Source of the DNA: VRUE01 sp963728365
GTDB taxonomy: Bacteria > Actinomycetota > Thermoleophilia > Solirubrobacterales > 70-9
Assembly (NCBI GenBank): GCA_963728365.1
Contig: CAVSJI010000003.1
Span: forward strand, 62,001-126,000
Length of the DNA: 64,000 bases
Reading direction: 5' to 3'
In this document: positions 18,091 through 25,953 of the stretch, piece by piece
Position numbering within the stretch: position 1 is the stretch's first letter
How the letters are laid out: every line of letters starts with the position of its first letter
Made by a program: the position numbers and the translations under genes
The notes under the pieces: generated by a model
Database searches by the model: none
Told to the model about the DNA's origin: nothing
The model's input: only the letters and a program-made list of their open reading frames with translations

Positions 18091-18731
18091 CGCCGGCAGC
18101 CTCCCAGCCGGCGGAGGCGACGGCGGTAGGTGTTCATCGAGCGGTGGCGCCAATCGCCGTGGGTCTGGGTCCGGAGGCTGCGCACGCGCTCGCGGTGGTA
18201 GGGCGAGGAGAGGCTCTCGGCGTGGCCGATCACGTTGCGCAGCCGGATGTGGAAGCGGCACTGGAGGAAGTGGGTGAGGCGCAGCGAGGCGCGCATTTGG
18301 CGGCGGTCGCCGAGCACTTCGGCGTCGCTGTAGCCGGTGTGCTCGATCCCGATCGCGGTCCAGTTGAGACCGACCGTGTGGCGGCAGCGAATGCGGAGCG
18401 AGACGAGCTGGTAGATGCGACCCGCGCCGGAGACGACGAAATGAGCGCAGACGTTGGGCAGCTCGTGCAGCTCGGGATCGGGATGGTCGGGCGCGAAGGT
18501 GTTGTAGACGGCCGCGGCGCTGCCGGCTTCGGCCCAGTGCTCGACGATCACCCGCGGCCGGCGCAGGCGCCAGGCGCGTTCGCCGTAGTGGCGCTCAGAG
18601 TAGGCAGCCATCTGCCGCTTGCGCTTTGGGGGGAAGGGGATCAGGCGGGGGACGATCGTCGGGTGGGAGCGCCGGGCGGCACGGGTGGGGGCCGCGAGCG
18701 GACTGGCTGGCGCCAGCGCGCCGAGCAGCAC
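18087..18731 (-). CDS. Secreted PGRP/amidase_2-type N-acetylmuramoyl-L-alanine amidase
   Basis: Zinc amidase domain: VIVEHWAEAGSAAAVYNTF (first His), CAHFVVSGAGRIYQLV, TAIGIEHTGYSD (Glu/His) and NVIGHAESLSSPYH (last His region). It would cut the stem peptide from peptidoglycan. The coordinates use the GTG at 18731. The frame is open upstream to about 18770 and reads LAIALLVPAVLLGALAPASP, a much better signal peptide, but the only in-frame candidate there is a CTG that overlaps the upstream stop codon. The true start is therefore uncertain. Confidence 0.75.
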   Translation of the reverse strand: MLLGALAPASPLAAPTRAARRSHPTIVPRLIPFPPKRKRQMAAYSERHYGERAWRLRRPRVIVEHWAEAGSAAAVYNTFAPDHPDPELHELPNVCAHFVVSGAGRIYQLVSLRIRCRHTVGLNWTAIGIEHTGYSDAEVLGDRRQMRASLRLTHFLQCRFHIRLRNVIGHAESLSSPYHRERVRSLRTQTHGDWRHRSMNTYRRRLRRLGGCRR

Positions 18732-18766
18732 GGCCGGGACGAGGAGCGCGATGGCGAGGCGCGGAC

Positions 18767-19219
18767 TCAGGCGCCCTCCACGGCGGCCTGTCGGGCGAGC
18801 TCGTCCCCCGTCGAAGCGAGGTAGGCATCCAGCGCCTTCGATTTCTGGGTGTCCTCGTAGACCTCGTACTCGCGCAACAGGCCCCAGGAGATACGCCCCC
18901 AGATCACGTAGCGGTTCTCGTAGACCCGCGTCCCGTCGGGCGCGTCAAGGTGGTCGCGACCGCGCACGCAGATCGTCTGGTTCCACGGGAACCCGCGGAG
19001 CACGACTTCGTCCGGGTAGATCTCGAGGCCGGCGTCGGCGAAGCGCCGCAGCCAGGGCTCCAGCTCGGCCTTTCCCCTGTACGTCCCGCCCCACGAGCTA
19101 TCGCCCGGGAAGGTGAAGCGCACGTCCTCGGCGTCCATCCGCAAGGTCAGCCCGAGGTCGCCGCGGCTGGCGCCAGCCATGCTGCGAGCGATCATCTTCT
19201 TGGCAAGCCAGGACAGCAT
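18767..19219 (-). CDS. SnoaL/NTF2-like protein
   Basis: 150 aa with the cone-shaped NTF2-like pattern: an N-terminal helix pair, VRFTFPGDSSWGGTYRGKAELEPWLRRF, then alternating strands DEVVLRGFPWNQTICVRG and RVYENRYVIWGRISWG. No catalytic assignment is possible; the family covers cyclases, isomerases and binding proteins. It is the first gene of a small minus-strand set with the PGRP amidase and SixA genes. Confidence 0.7.
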   Translation of the reverse strand: MLSWLAKKMIARSMAGASRGDLGLTLRMDAEDVRFTFPGDSSWGGTYRGKAELEPWLRRFADAGLEIYPDEVVLRGFPWNQTICVRGRDHLDAPDGTRVYENRYVIWGRISWGLLREYEVYEDTQKSKALDAYLASTGDELARQAAVEGA

Positions 19220-19291
19220 CGAGCCTCCTTTGCCGCTTGATCGGTCCGCCGGAATCTAGCGCGGCGCGGGCCGCCGCTTACCATCGAGCTT

Positions 19292-19441
19292 GTGCCCCTC
19301 GCCCTCGGCCGCCACCTGCTCTTCCGCGAAGCCTCGCGCGGCGGCTGGATCGCGATCGTCGCCATCGTCGCGATCCTCCTCCTGATCCGCTTCTGGCCGC
19401 TGATCGTCGCCTGGGCCGAGCGCCGGTGGAGGTCCCGGTGA
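19292..19441 (+). CDS. Small single-pass membrane protein
   Basis: A 49-aa frame from a GTG. Short basic N-terminus, one strong membrane helix (GWIAIVAIVAILLLIRFWPLI), then a basic tail (AERRWRSR). Its stop overlaps the GTG of the next gene (GTGA), supporting translation. Not recognised as a family; no function assigned. Confidence 0.5.
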   Translation: MPLALGRHLLFREASRGGWIAIVAIVAILLLIRFWPLIVAWAERRWRSR

Positions 19442-19794
19442 GCGCGGGCGACAAGGAGCGCCTGCGCGGCGTCTACCGAGCCTTCAACGCCCGCGACATC
19501 GACGCAGCCCTGGAGCTGATGCACCCCGACGTCGACTGGCCCAACGCCTGGGAGGGAGGCCGCGTCACCGGCAGCGAGGCCGTGCGCGCCTACTGGCTCC
19601 GCCAGTTCGAGTCGATCCGCAGCACAGTGGAGCCGGAGCGCTTCGAGCGCCGTCCCGACGGCAGCCTCGCCGTCACCGTGCACCAGGTCGTTCGCGACGT
19701 CGAGACGAACGTCCTGCTCTCCGACTCCCATGTCCGCCACTGCTACTGGTTCGATGGCGGCCTGGTCGTGCGGATGGAAGTGGAGGAGTCCTGA
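19438..19794 (+). CDS. SnoaL-like (NTF2-fold) protein
   Basis: 118 aa from a GTG that overlaps the stop of the small membrane-protein gene. GVYRAFNARDIDAALELMHPDVDWPNAWEGG, in outline, is the characteristic start of SnoaL-like domains, followed by GSEAVRAYWLRQFESI and the strands ERFERRPDGSLAVTVHQVV. No active-site call is possible. The coupled upstream membrane peptide may place it at the membrane. Confidence 0.75.
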   Translation: MSAGDKERLRGVYRAFNARDIDAALELMHPDVDWPNAWEGGRVTGSEAVRAYWLRQFESIRSTVEPERFERRPDGSLAVTVHQVVRDVETNVLLSDSHVRHCYWFDGGLVVRMEVEES

Positions 19795-19816
19795 GGCAGC
19801 GGGCGCCGCCTCCCGT

Positions 19817-20251
19817 TCAGGACTCGCCGGAAAGCTTGACCCCGCCGTCCTCGGTGACCGTCCAGTGGGGGTTGTGAGCGATCTCCCAGGGGTGGCCGTC
19901 GGGGTCGATGACGATCGAGCTGTAGCCGCCCCAGAACCTTTCGGCCGGCTCCCGGCCGATTCGCGCTCCCGCCGCCCGCGCCTCCTCGGTGATCGCGTCG
20001 ACCTCTTCGTCGGACCCGACGTTGACCGCGAGCGTCACGCCGCCCCAGCCGGGCGAGTCCTCGACGCAGCTGTCCTCGGCCAGACGCTGCCGGTCCCAAA
20101 GCGCCACGACCATGTCGCCGGCCTGGAAGAAGACGACGTCGTCATCGGCTCCCGCATTCGTCTTCCAGCCGAGCGCCTCATAGAACCGCCGCGCCTCCGC
20201 GAGGTCGGAGACCCCGAGCGTGATTACGTTGACCCGCTGCTTCACCGGCAC
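19817..20251 (-). CDS. VOC (glyoxalase/bleomycin resistance) superfamily protein
   Basis: 144 aa with two beta-alpha-beta-beta-beta modules: VNVITLGVSDLAEARRFYEALGW in the first, and GGVTLAVNVGSDEEVDAI with SSIVIDPDGHPWEIAHNP in the second. The EIAHNP ending resembles a metal-ligand position, though the full metal set is not clear. Possible roles include lyase, dioxygenase or binding protein. It is convergent with the SnoaL-like gene. Confidence 0.8.
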   Translation of the reverse strand: MPVKQRVNVITLGVSDLAEARRFYEALGWKTNAGADDDVVFFQAGDMVVALWDRQRLAEDSCVEDSPGWGGVTLAVNVGSDEEVDAITEEARAAGARIGREPAERFWGGYSSIVIDPDGHPWEIAHNPHWTVTEDGGVKLSGES

Positions 20252-20278
20252 ATTTCTAACAGCCGGAGATTGCCGTCG

Positions 20279-20707
20279 CTACAGGTTCCTTACCCGGCGC
20301 CCGATTTCCCGATCCTGGGGATACCCGGCAGCCTCCCAGAACCCGCCCGCCGCCTCGTCGTCGAAGGCGACCAGCGCCGTCACCCGTCGAACGCCGCACT
20401 CGCGCAGGTACTCCTCACCGGCTCGCACCAGCGCCAGCCCGACCCCCTCGCGTCGGCGCCCCTCGCGCACCGCAAGGCGGTACATGTTCCCCCGCCACCC
20501 GTCCCAGCCCGCGATCAGCGCCCCGACGATCTCTCCATTCCGCTCCGCGACGAGCAGTGCCGCCGGCGATCCGTCGACCAGCCGTTCGACGTCCTCGGGT
20601 CGATCGACCGTGCTCGCGTGTCCACTTCGAGCCTCGTCCCATAGATCGAGCACCGCCGCCACATCGTCCTGCCGACAGCGCCGCACAGCGATTCCCGCAC
20701 CGGTCAA
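20279..20707 (-). CDS. GNAT family N-acetyltransferase
   Basis: 142 aa. Acetyl-CoA binding block RREGVGLALVRAGEEYLREC (R-x-x-G-x-G/A pattern; here RREGVGLAL). NGEIVGALIAGWDGWRGNMYRLAV is the preceding beta-4 region and FWEAAGYPQDREIGRRVRNL the C-terminal strand pair. Similar in layout to RimI-type or stress-related GNATs; the substrate is unknown. TTG at 20707 or GTG at 20686 may be the start. It is the last ordinary gene before the accessory island. Confidence 0.75.
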   Translation of the reverse strand: MTGAGIAVRRCRQDDVAAVLDLWDEARSGHASTVDRPEDVERLVDGSPAALLVAERNGEIVGALIAGWDGWRGNMYRLAVREGRRREGVGLALVRAGEEYLRECGVRRVTALVAFDDEAAGGFWEAAGYPQDREIGRRVRNL

Positions 20708-20738
20708 GCAGCGAGCATAGAGGCTGCCTGCACCCCCC

Positions 20739-20813
20739 CAATTTGCCGAGGATCTCGTTCATGAGTTCCGAGAGCGGGATGGGAGGCACGCGGGATCATC
20801 GGAGGGCAAGGAT
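20739..20813. repeat. Left direct repeat flanking the fic cassette
   Basis: 75-bp segment starting CAATTTGCCGAGGAT and ending GAGGGCAAGGAT, about 80% identical by eye to 22158-22233 in the same orientation. Read on the minus strand it encodes ELMNEILGKL, which resembles the C-terminus of the acyl-CoA dehydrogenase at 25954 (EVMKEILGKLMGL). Confidence 0.75.
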
Positions 20814-20846
20814 TCCCTCTTCGCTTCCGAGCGACCCTGAAGGACG

Positions 20847-20897
20847 CGTTAGGGTCGCCGCTTGTCCCTAACGTTGGTGGCGTCAAACGTTAGAGTC
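20847..20897. promoter_or_regulatory. Multi-half-site operator upstream of fic
   Basis: CGTTAGGG (20847), its complement CCCTAACG (20866), CTAACGTT (20868) and AACGTTAG (20886) form two overlapping perfect 8-bp inverted repeats. CGTTAG(G/A)GTC also occurs as a direct repeat at 20847 and 20888. The array ends 3 bp before the ATG at 20901, as expected for repressor control, possibly by the winged-helix C-terminus of Fic itself. Confidence 0.65.
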
Positions 20898-20900
20898 AGG

Positions 20901-22082
20901 ATGGTGCTCCCCGTGGAGCCCGAGACGTACGCATCGACTCCGTTTGGCGAAGCGCGCCGCACGGCGGGGCGCCATGGCCACCTGGCCTACTTCCCGGCGC
21001 CGATACCGAGGGCCCTGCCCCTGCCCGCTTCGACGGTGCGCCTTCTCGCCGAGGCGGAGGGCGCGCTGGGTCGGCTCGCCGGAGTCGGCCGGCTCGTGCA
21101 GAACCCCGACCTCCTCATCCGTCCCTACCTCCTGCGGGAGGCGCTCTCCTCAACCCGGATCGAGGGGACGCGGGCGGACATGGCCGACGTCTTCGAGACA
21201 GACGCCGGTTCCGAGGCCCCGAGCGCCGACGTAGAGGAAGTGGTCAACTACGTCGCGGCGATGCGATGGGGGCTCGACCGGCTGGAGAAGTTCCCCCTCA
21301 GCACCCGCCTCCTCTGCGAGACGCACGCCCGCCTGATGGACGGCGTCCGTGGCCGCGAGCTCACCCCCGGTGAGCTGCGCAAGAGCCAGAACTGGATCGG
21401 CGCCCCCGGCTCGACGATCGAGACCGCCCAGTTCGTGCCGCCGCCGCCCGCCGAGCTGCCGGTCCTGTTGGCCGACTGGGAGCGGTTCGCGCATGAGGAG
21501 CCGGAGGTGCCGCTCCTGGTCCAGAACACTCTGCTGCACTCGCAGTTCGAGACGATCCACCCCTTCCTCGACGGCAACGGGCGGCTCGGGCGGCTCCTGC
21601 TCGTCTTCTTCCTGATCGCCCGCGGCAGGCTCGGCGCGCCGCTGCTCTATCTGAGCGCCTACCTGGAGCGCAATCGGCAGCGTTACTACGATGCCCTCCA
21701 GACGATCCACGAGACGGGCGATCCCATCCCCTGGATCGACCTCTTCCTGACGGCGGTCCAGAGCCAGGCCGACGACGCCGTTCAGCGCTCCCAGCGGATC
21801 ATCGATGTCCGCGAGGACTACCTACGGGCAGCGGTGACCCTGGGGACCCCGAACGCCCTCGCCCTCGTCGAGCTGCTCTGCGAGACCCCAATCGTCACCA
21901 CCAGGTCGATCGAGAGCCGCCTGGACGTGAGCCGACCGACGGCGTTGCGGTTGCTGCGGCGGATGGAGGAGCAGGGCGTGCTGAGCGAAACGGCTTCCGG
22001 AGCGCGCGGCCAAAGGCGTTACGTTGCTCGGGCGATGATGGAGGCTGTGGCGGGGGGTGGTCCGGATGTGAGCGATGCGTGA
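20901..22082 (+). CDS. Fic family protein (AMPylase) with winged-helix C-terminus
   Basis: 393 aa from the ATG at 20901; a TTG further upstream would place coding sequence over the operator repeats. The Fic core HPFLDGNGRLGR (His about 220) is complete. An N-terminal inhibitory motif SSTRIEGT (about 83-90, matching (S/T)xxxE(G/N)) is present, which normally blocks ATP binding. The C-terminal 90 residues look like a winged helix (ESRLDVSRPTALRLLRRMEE). Predicted nucleotide transfer to a target hydroxyl, self-inhibited. It lies between two direct repeats, which suggests a mobile cassette. Confidence 0.9.
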   Translation: MVLPVEPETYASTPFGEARRTAGRHGHLAYFPAPIPRALPLPASTVRLLAEAEGALGRLAGVGRLVQNPDLLIRPYLLREALSSTRIEGTRADMADVFETDAGSEAPSADVEEVVNYVAAMRWGLDRLEKFPLSTRLLCETHARLMDGVRGRELTPGELRKSQNWIGAPGSTIETAQFVPPPPAELPVLLADWERFAHEEPEVPLLVQNTLLHSQFETIHPFLDGNGRLGRLLLVFFLIARGRLGAPLLYLSAYLERNRQRYYDALQTIHETGDPIPWIDLFLTAVQSQADDAVQRSQRIIDVREDYLRAAVTLGTPNALALVELLCETPIVTTRSIESRLDVSRPTALRLLRRMEEQGVLSETASGARGQRRYVARAMMEAVAGGGPDVSDA

Positions 22083-22157
22083 CCTGAGGCTCTCGGTCGA
22101 TGAAGGATTGCCTGCGGCATACGCGTACAAGCATTCATCGAACGCCTACAGCACCAT

Positions 22158-22233
22158 CAATTTGCCGAGGATGGCCTTCATGAGTTCCGAGCATGGCGCG
22201 GGAGAACACGCGGGATCATCCGAGGGCAAGGAT
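22158..22233. repeat. Right direct repeat flanking the fic cassette
   Basis: 76-bp partner of 20739-20813, sharing CAATTTGCCGAGGAT, TTCATGAGTTCCGAG, ACGCGGGATCATC and GAGGGCAAGGAT. On the minus strand it encodes ELMKAILGKLMVL followed by TAG, even closer to the acyl-CoA dehydrogenase tail EVMKEILGKLMGL. The surrounding 22083-22324 holds no gene that I can see. Confidence 0.75.
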
Positions 22234-22324
22234 GACCAGCAAATGAGATTGCTTGGGGAACCGAGCGACGATTGCGAGTGATCGCCGGTGGTCGGGCTGA
22301 TGTGTCCGGATCGTGTCCGCCTCT

Positions 22325-22723
22325 CTACCCGACGCTGGGCAGGTCGTCGTGCGTGGCCACGCCGCTGGGATCGATCTCGACCCGCTTGTTTAGCATCCAC
22401 TCGGCAGCTGTCTCGGCTGCAGCCCTCGCTCGCTGCTCGATGTAGTCGAGCGCGGCATCGAGCAGAGGCCATAGCGCCTCGCGCGTCGGGGCTTGCGGCA
22501 GGATCAGAAGGCCTGTATGCAGATCGACTCGCCGGTACAGGGCAACGAAGTCCGCCTCGTCATTGGTGACGAAGACGGCCTCCTCGTCGATGACGATCCT
22601 GTGGAGAGCCTGATCGCGAACGCCGAGCAGGTCGCGGTCGCGGTTACAGGTTGCCCAATAGCCGCGACGGTTGGCGCGCTCTACGAGGGTTGGCGACAAG
22701 CACTCGTCAATCCAAAGCTTCAC
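22325..22723 (-). CDS. DUF5615 PIN-like toxin (VapC-type)
   Basis: 132 aa from the GTG at 22723. It opens VKLWIDECLSPTLVERANRRG with the early acidic pair, and FVTNDEADFVALYRR supplies further acidic residues, the layout of Mut7-C/DUF5615 PIN-like nucleases. A predicted RNase toxin. The GTG overlaps the stop of the upstream DUF433 gene (GTGA), the usual antitoxin-first arrangement. Codon use is less GC-biased than in the surrounding metabolic genes. Confidence 0.8.
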   Translation of the reverse strand: MKLWIDECLSPTLVERANRRGYWATCNRDRDLLGVRDQALHRIVIDEEAVFVTNDEADFVALYRRVDLHTGLLILPQAPTREALWPLLDAALDYIEQRARAAAETAAEWMLNKRVEIDPSGVATHDDLPSVG

Positions 22724-23319
22724 GCCGTTGCGGCGCGACCCGCCGATCGGCGCCGATGCCGTCCGGTCGGCCGTCCCCGGCGTGGATTGCCCTTCGCCCA
22801 CAGCACGGCAACCTCGTATGCCTCTTCAGGAATGTGCGGGTAGTCCTCTTTGAGCGCCTTAGGACTCTCTCCGCCCTCGACAAGCTGAGCCAAGGTTCGC
22901 ACCGGTACTCGCGTCCCTCGGATCACCGGCGTGCCGCTCTGCTTGCCCGGATCGACCTCGACGTACTTCTCACGCAGGCGCACGTAGGCAATCGCCCGCT
23001 TGGCCACATCAGCGGCATTCTCGGTCATCGCAACCCGCAGAGCACGGGAGAGCTCAAACTCCTCCGCCTTGGCGGGGTTCCGTTTGACGATCCAGTTCCG
23101 CACCTCCCGCTTGAACTTGATCGAGAGGCTGATCGGAAGTTCCGAGAGCAGCGCCAGCGCCGCCGCCTCATCGGCCACCAAGAGCGTCCGACCCCGCTGG
23201 CGCCGAGCCTTTGCCACGCGTTGCTCTAGCGCCTTGTTCACGGCATTGATCGAGACACCGCTGATCTCAGCGATCTCATTTCTCGTCAGCAGTGGCGATG
23301 TTGCAGTCTTCAGAGACAT
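22720..23319 (-). CDS. DUF433 antitoxin with N-terminal helix-turn-helix
   Basis: 199 aa from the ATG at 23319 (AAGGTG lies 7-12 bases upstream; a GTG at 23328 is also in frame). The N-terminus LLTRNEIAEISGVSINAVNKAL is a helix-turn-helix. The C-terminal half has the DUF433 pattern GTPVIRGTRVPVRTLAQLVE with DYPHIPEEAYEVAVLWAK. DUF433 proteins pair with DUF5615 toxins, and that partner is directly downstream. It would neutralise the toxin and autoregulate the operon. Confidence 0.82.
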   Translation of the reverse strand: MSLKTATSPLLTRNEIAEISGVSINAVNKALEQRVAKARRQRGRTLLVADEAAALALLSELPISLSIKFKREVRNWIVKRNPAKAEEFELSRALRVAMTENAADVAKRAIAYVRLREKYVEVDPGKQSGTPVIRGTRVPVRTLAQLVEGGESPKALKEDYPHIPEEAYEVAVLWAKGNPRRGRPTGRHRRRSAGRAATA

Positions 23320-23370
23320 AATCCGCACCTTACGAGGTAAAGATTAGCAACCGCCTCGGACGGCGTTCGC

Positions 23371-24252
23371 CTACCCGAGTTCGTCGAAGAACGAAGACAC
23401 GACTTCGACCTCCTCCACTCGCCGCTCTTCGGTTCGCACCCCGAGCTGGTGCTGCTTGAGAAGCTCGCAGAGTTGCTCCCCATCGATCAGGTCTATTGGT
23501 GGGGCGCCGTCGCGGGTCGCCTCGCTCTTTGCTTCCCGGGTAAACGCTCCGGTCGTAATGAGCAACCCCTTATCTCCCCGGCCGGCCATCGCCCCGCGGA
23601 AGTCTCTGACCTTGTCGGGCCCGACGGTCCCCTTATAGCGCTTGCACTGGAAGAAGACCGGAAAGCTCACCAGCGAGAGCCGGTATACGCCTACGCCATC
23701 AATTCCACCGTCGCCACTTCGTCCGGTAACCGTTGTGTTAATGAAGCCCGCTGCCCGGAGGAGTCGCTGGGCGAGGCGCTCGAACCCGGTCGCCGACATT
23801 GCGAGCATGTGCTCAAGCAGCTCCTCTTGCCAGTCTTCATTGTCGGTGGCCCCCTCGTCGGCCTCGGTACCGGCACTCTCGCTTGCCGCCTGTCGTCGTT
23901 TCCTCGCGCGTTCGGCTCTGCGCTCGGCCGTGTACTCACGCCACAGCGGTTGGATCTCCTCTTCGGAGAGCTCCCGTCCCAACGAGGTGCTTTCCCAAAC
24001 CCCTCGAGAGGTGTTCGCCAGAGCTCCCATACCCTTCAGGTACGTTCGTGCCCAGGCCAGTCGGTACTCCAGCTCGCTTCTCGGGCCTGCGTTATGCAGT
24101 ACAGCGAGTTGCTCATCTGAGAAGTTCTCCCGTTCGATAACCCGCTCGTTTATCTCGTCGAGCCGCGCCGAGTGGCCGAGCTCGCGGACGGCGCAAAGCG
24201 TGGGCCAGAGCAGCTCGTTGTAGGGAGGGACCGACGGGGTCTCACCTGCCAT
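23371..24252 (-). CDS. Mrr-type restriction endonuclease
   Basis: 293 aa from the ATG at 24252. The N-terminal winged-helix part (PPYNELLWPTLCAVRELG, ARLDEINERV) and the catalytic Mrr_cat domain are both present: GFERLAQRLLRAAGF, then GRSGDGGIDGVGVYR (catalytic Asp) and FFQCKRYKGTVGPDKVRDFRG (QxK). It probably cuts modified foreign DNA. Frame continues upstream to 24372, but that part lies inside the IS1380 element, so the start at 24252 was chosen. The IS end lies only about 18 bp upstream, so the native promoter may have been displaced. Confidence 0.88.
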   Translation of the reverse strand: MAGETPSVPPYNELLWPTLCAVRELGHSARLDEINERVIERENFSDEQLAVLHNAGPRSELEYRLAWARTYLKGMGALANTSRGVWESTSLGRELSEEEIQPLWREYTAERRAERARKRRQAASESAGTEADEGATDNEDWQEELLEHMLAMSATGFERLAQRLLRAAGFINTTVTGRSGDGGIDGVGVYRLSLVSFPVFFQCKRYKGTVGPDKVRDFRGAMAGRGDKGLLITTGAFTREAKSEATRDGAPPIDLIDGEQLCELLKQHQLGVRTEERRVEEVEVVSSFFDELG

Positions 24253-24270
24253 CGTGGCTCGGCACGCTAG

Positions 24271-25922
24271 CCCTGAGGCACCGGTAACCACCTGAGGAAA
24301 CCATCCGGGAACGTCCTCTTGGCTCTTGAGAATGCGGTTTGCGAAGACCCATTCCCCGAGCCAGGAGGACACCCGGAAGGTGAAGACACAAACGACGCGC
24401 CAAACCGTAGAAGTCAGGGCGGACGGCGAGGGCCTCGTCTCCCACGCCGGCGCCTACCTCCTGGTCGAGCTGGCCGATCGTCTTGGCCTCACCGCGGCGC
24501 TCTCAGATGCGATGGCGCCGAGCAGGGAGCGCCGCTCCGCCCACGACCCCGGCGTCGTCCTGCGCGACCTCGCGATCGCGATCGCCGACGGCGGCGATCA
24601 CGTCTCTGACCTCGGCGTCCTGCGTGGCCAGAAGGCATTGTTCGGGGCGGTGGCTTCGGAGACGACGGCCCATCGGGTGCTGAAGTCGGTCGACGCCGAG
24701 GCCCTGGAAGGGCTCCGCAGCGCCCGCGCCAAGGCGCTGGCCAAGGCATGGGATGCCGGCGCCCGGCCCGGAGAGCTGATCCTCGACATCGACGCGAGCC
24801 TCCTCACCGCTCACTCCGAGAAGCAGGGCGCCGCCGGCACCTACAAGGGCGGCTTCGGCTTCTTCCCACTGCTCTGCTACCTCTCGGAGACCGGCGAGCC
24901 GCTGGCCGCCGTCCTGCGCCCCGGCAACGCCGGCGCCAACACCGCCGCAGACCACTTCGAGGTCTTGCAGCTGGCACTCGAGCAGTTGCCCGCCCAAGAC
25001 CTCGAGCGCGAGATCCTCGCTCGCGCTGACATCGGCGGGCGCACCCACGCCTTCACGCAGGACTGCCGCGATGCCGGCATCCTCTTCTCGGTCGGCTACG
25101 AGGTCGACGAGCGGGTCCGCGAGGCGATCGGCGCGCTGCCCGAATCGGCTTGGCAGGCGGCAATCGAAGGGGATGGCACCGAGCGCGAAGGAGCCCAGGT
25201 CACGGAGCTGACCGACCAACTCGACCTCTCCGCCTGGCCCGAAGGAACACGGCTGATCGTCCGCCGCGAGCGGCCCCATCCCGGCGCCCAGCTCTCGGTC
25301 CTCGACTGCGAGACCGGCTACCGCCACACCGCCTTCATCACCGACCAGGCCGACGAGGACGTCGCCGCCCTGGAGCTGCGCCACCGCCGCCGCGCCCGCG
25401 TCGAGGACGCGATCCGGGTCGGCAAGGAGACCGGGATGCGCAGGATGCCCTTCGCCGCCTTCGAGGCAAACCAGGCCTGGTTGGAGGTCTCGCTTCTGGC
25501 CCAGGCGCAGCTGAGGTGGGCGGCGCGGCTCTGCCTGGAGGGCGAGCTCGCCCTGGCCGAGCCCAAGCGGGTGCGCCAGCGCCTGCTGCACGTCGCCGGT
25601 CGCCTGGTGCGCTCGGGCCGTCGTGTGGCGCTGCGCCTGCCGCGAAGCTGGCCGTGGGCCGAGGCGCTGGTGGCGGCATTTGCGCGGTTGCGGGCACTGC
25701 CAGCGGCAGCGAGCCCGTAGCCCCCAGCCCTCTCCCCAGCCTCGACTCCCGCTTGCCGCACCTATCGACTTCGGCCTGCCCGAGAACGGGCACCGGCGCT
25801 TCGATTTGCCAGCGGATGGCCCCAAGAGGAGCGCCGAGGCGGCTCCGCGGAACCGCCCCGGCACGGTTACCTACCTCAAGTCATCCGCTCTCACCCTGCT
25901 GGGTGAAAACGGCGGATCAGGG
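24271..25922. mobile_element. IS1380-family insertion sequence with visible ends
   Basis: About 1652 bp. The left end begins CCCTGAGGCACCGG and the right end, read inward, begins CCCTGATCCGCCG, an imperfect terminal inverted repeat starting CCCTGA. Both ends are bordered by CTAG (24267-24270 and 25923-25926), a likely 4-bp target duplication within GCTAGC. One transposase gene (24380-25720) fills the element. The intact ends and open frame suggest a fairly recent insertion just upstream of the mrr gene. Confidence 0.82.
24380..25720 (+). CDS. IS1380 family transposase
   Basis: 446 aa from the GTG at 24380, which has GGAGG at 24364-24368; an upstream in-frame ATG would overlap the mrr 5' region. 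LILDIDASLLTAHSEKQGAA carries the first catalytic aspartate. TYKGGFGFFPLLCYLSETGE and LRPGNAGANTAADH are hallmark IS1380 blocks. ILARADIGGRTHAF supplies the second acidic residue and HRRRARVEDAIRVGKETG the last. Full length and uninterrupted, so probably active. Confidence 0.93.
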   Translation: MKTQTTRQTVEVRADGEGLVSHAGAYLLVELADRLGLTAALSDAMAPSRERRSAHDPGVVLRDLAIAIADGGDHVSDLGVLRGQKALFGAVASETTAHRVLKSVDAEALEGLRSARAKALAKAWDAGARPGELILDIDASLLTAHSEKQGAAGTYKGGFGFFPLLCYLSETGEPLAAVLRPGNAGANTAADHFEVLQLALEQLPAQDLEREILARADIGGRTHAFTQDCRDAGILFSVGYEVDERVREAIGALPESAWQAAIEGDGTEREGAQVTELTDQLDLSAWPEGTRLIVRRERPHPGAQLSVLDCETGYRHTAFITDQADEDVAALELRHRRRARVEDAIRVGKETGMRRMPFAAFEANQAWLEVSLLAQAQLRWAARLCLEGELALAEPKRVRQRLLHVAGRLVRSGRRVALRLPRSWPWAEALVAAFARLRALPAAASP

Positions 25923-25953
25923 CTAGCAGCGCCGCCGCCCGGTTGTGCCTCTC

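Noticed and set aside
22083..22324. A short gene between fic and the toxin gene
   Set aside because: Short frames there come from the direct repeat and lack ribosome sites.
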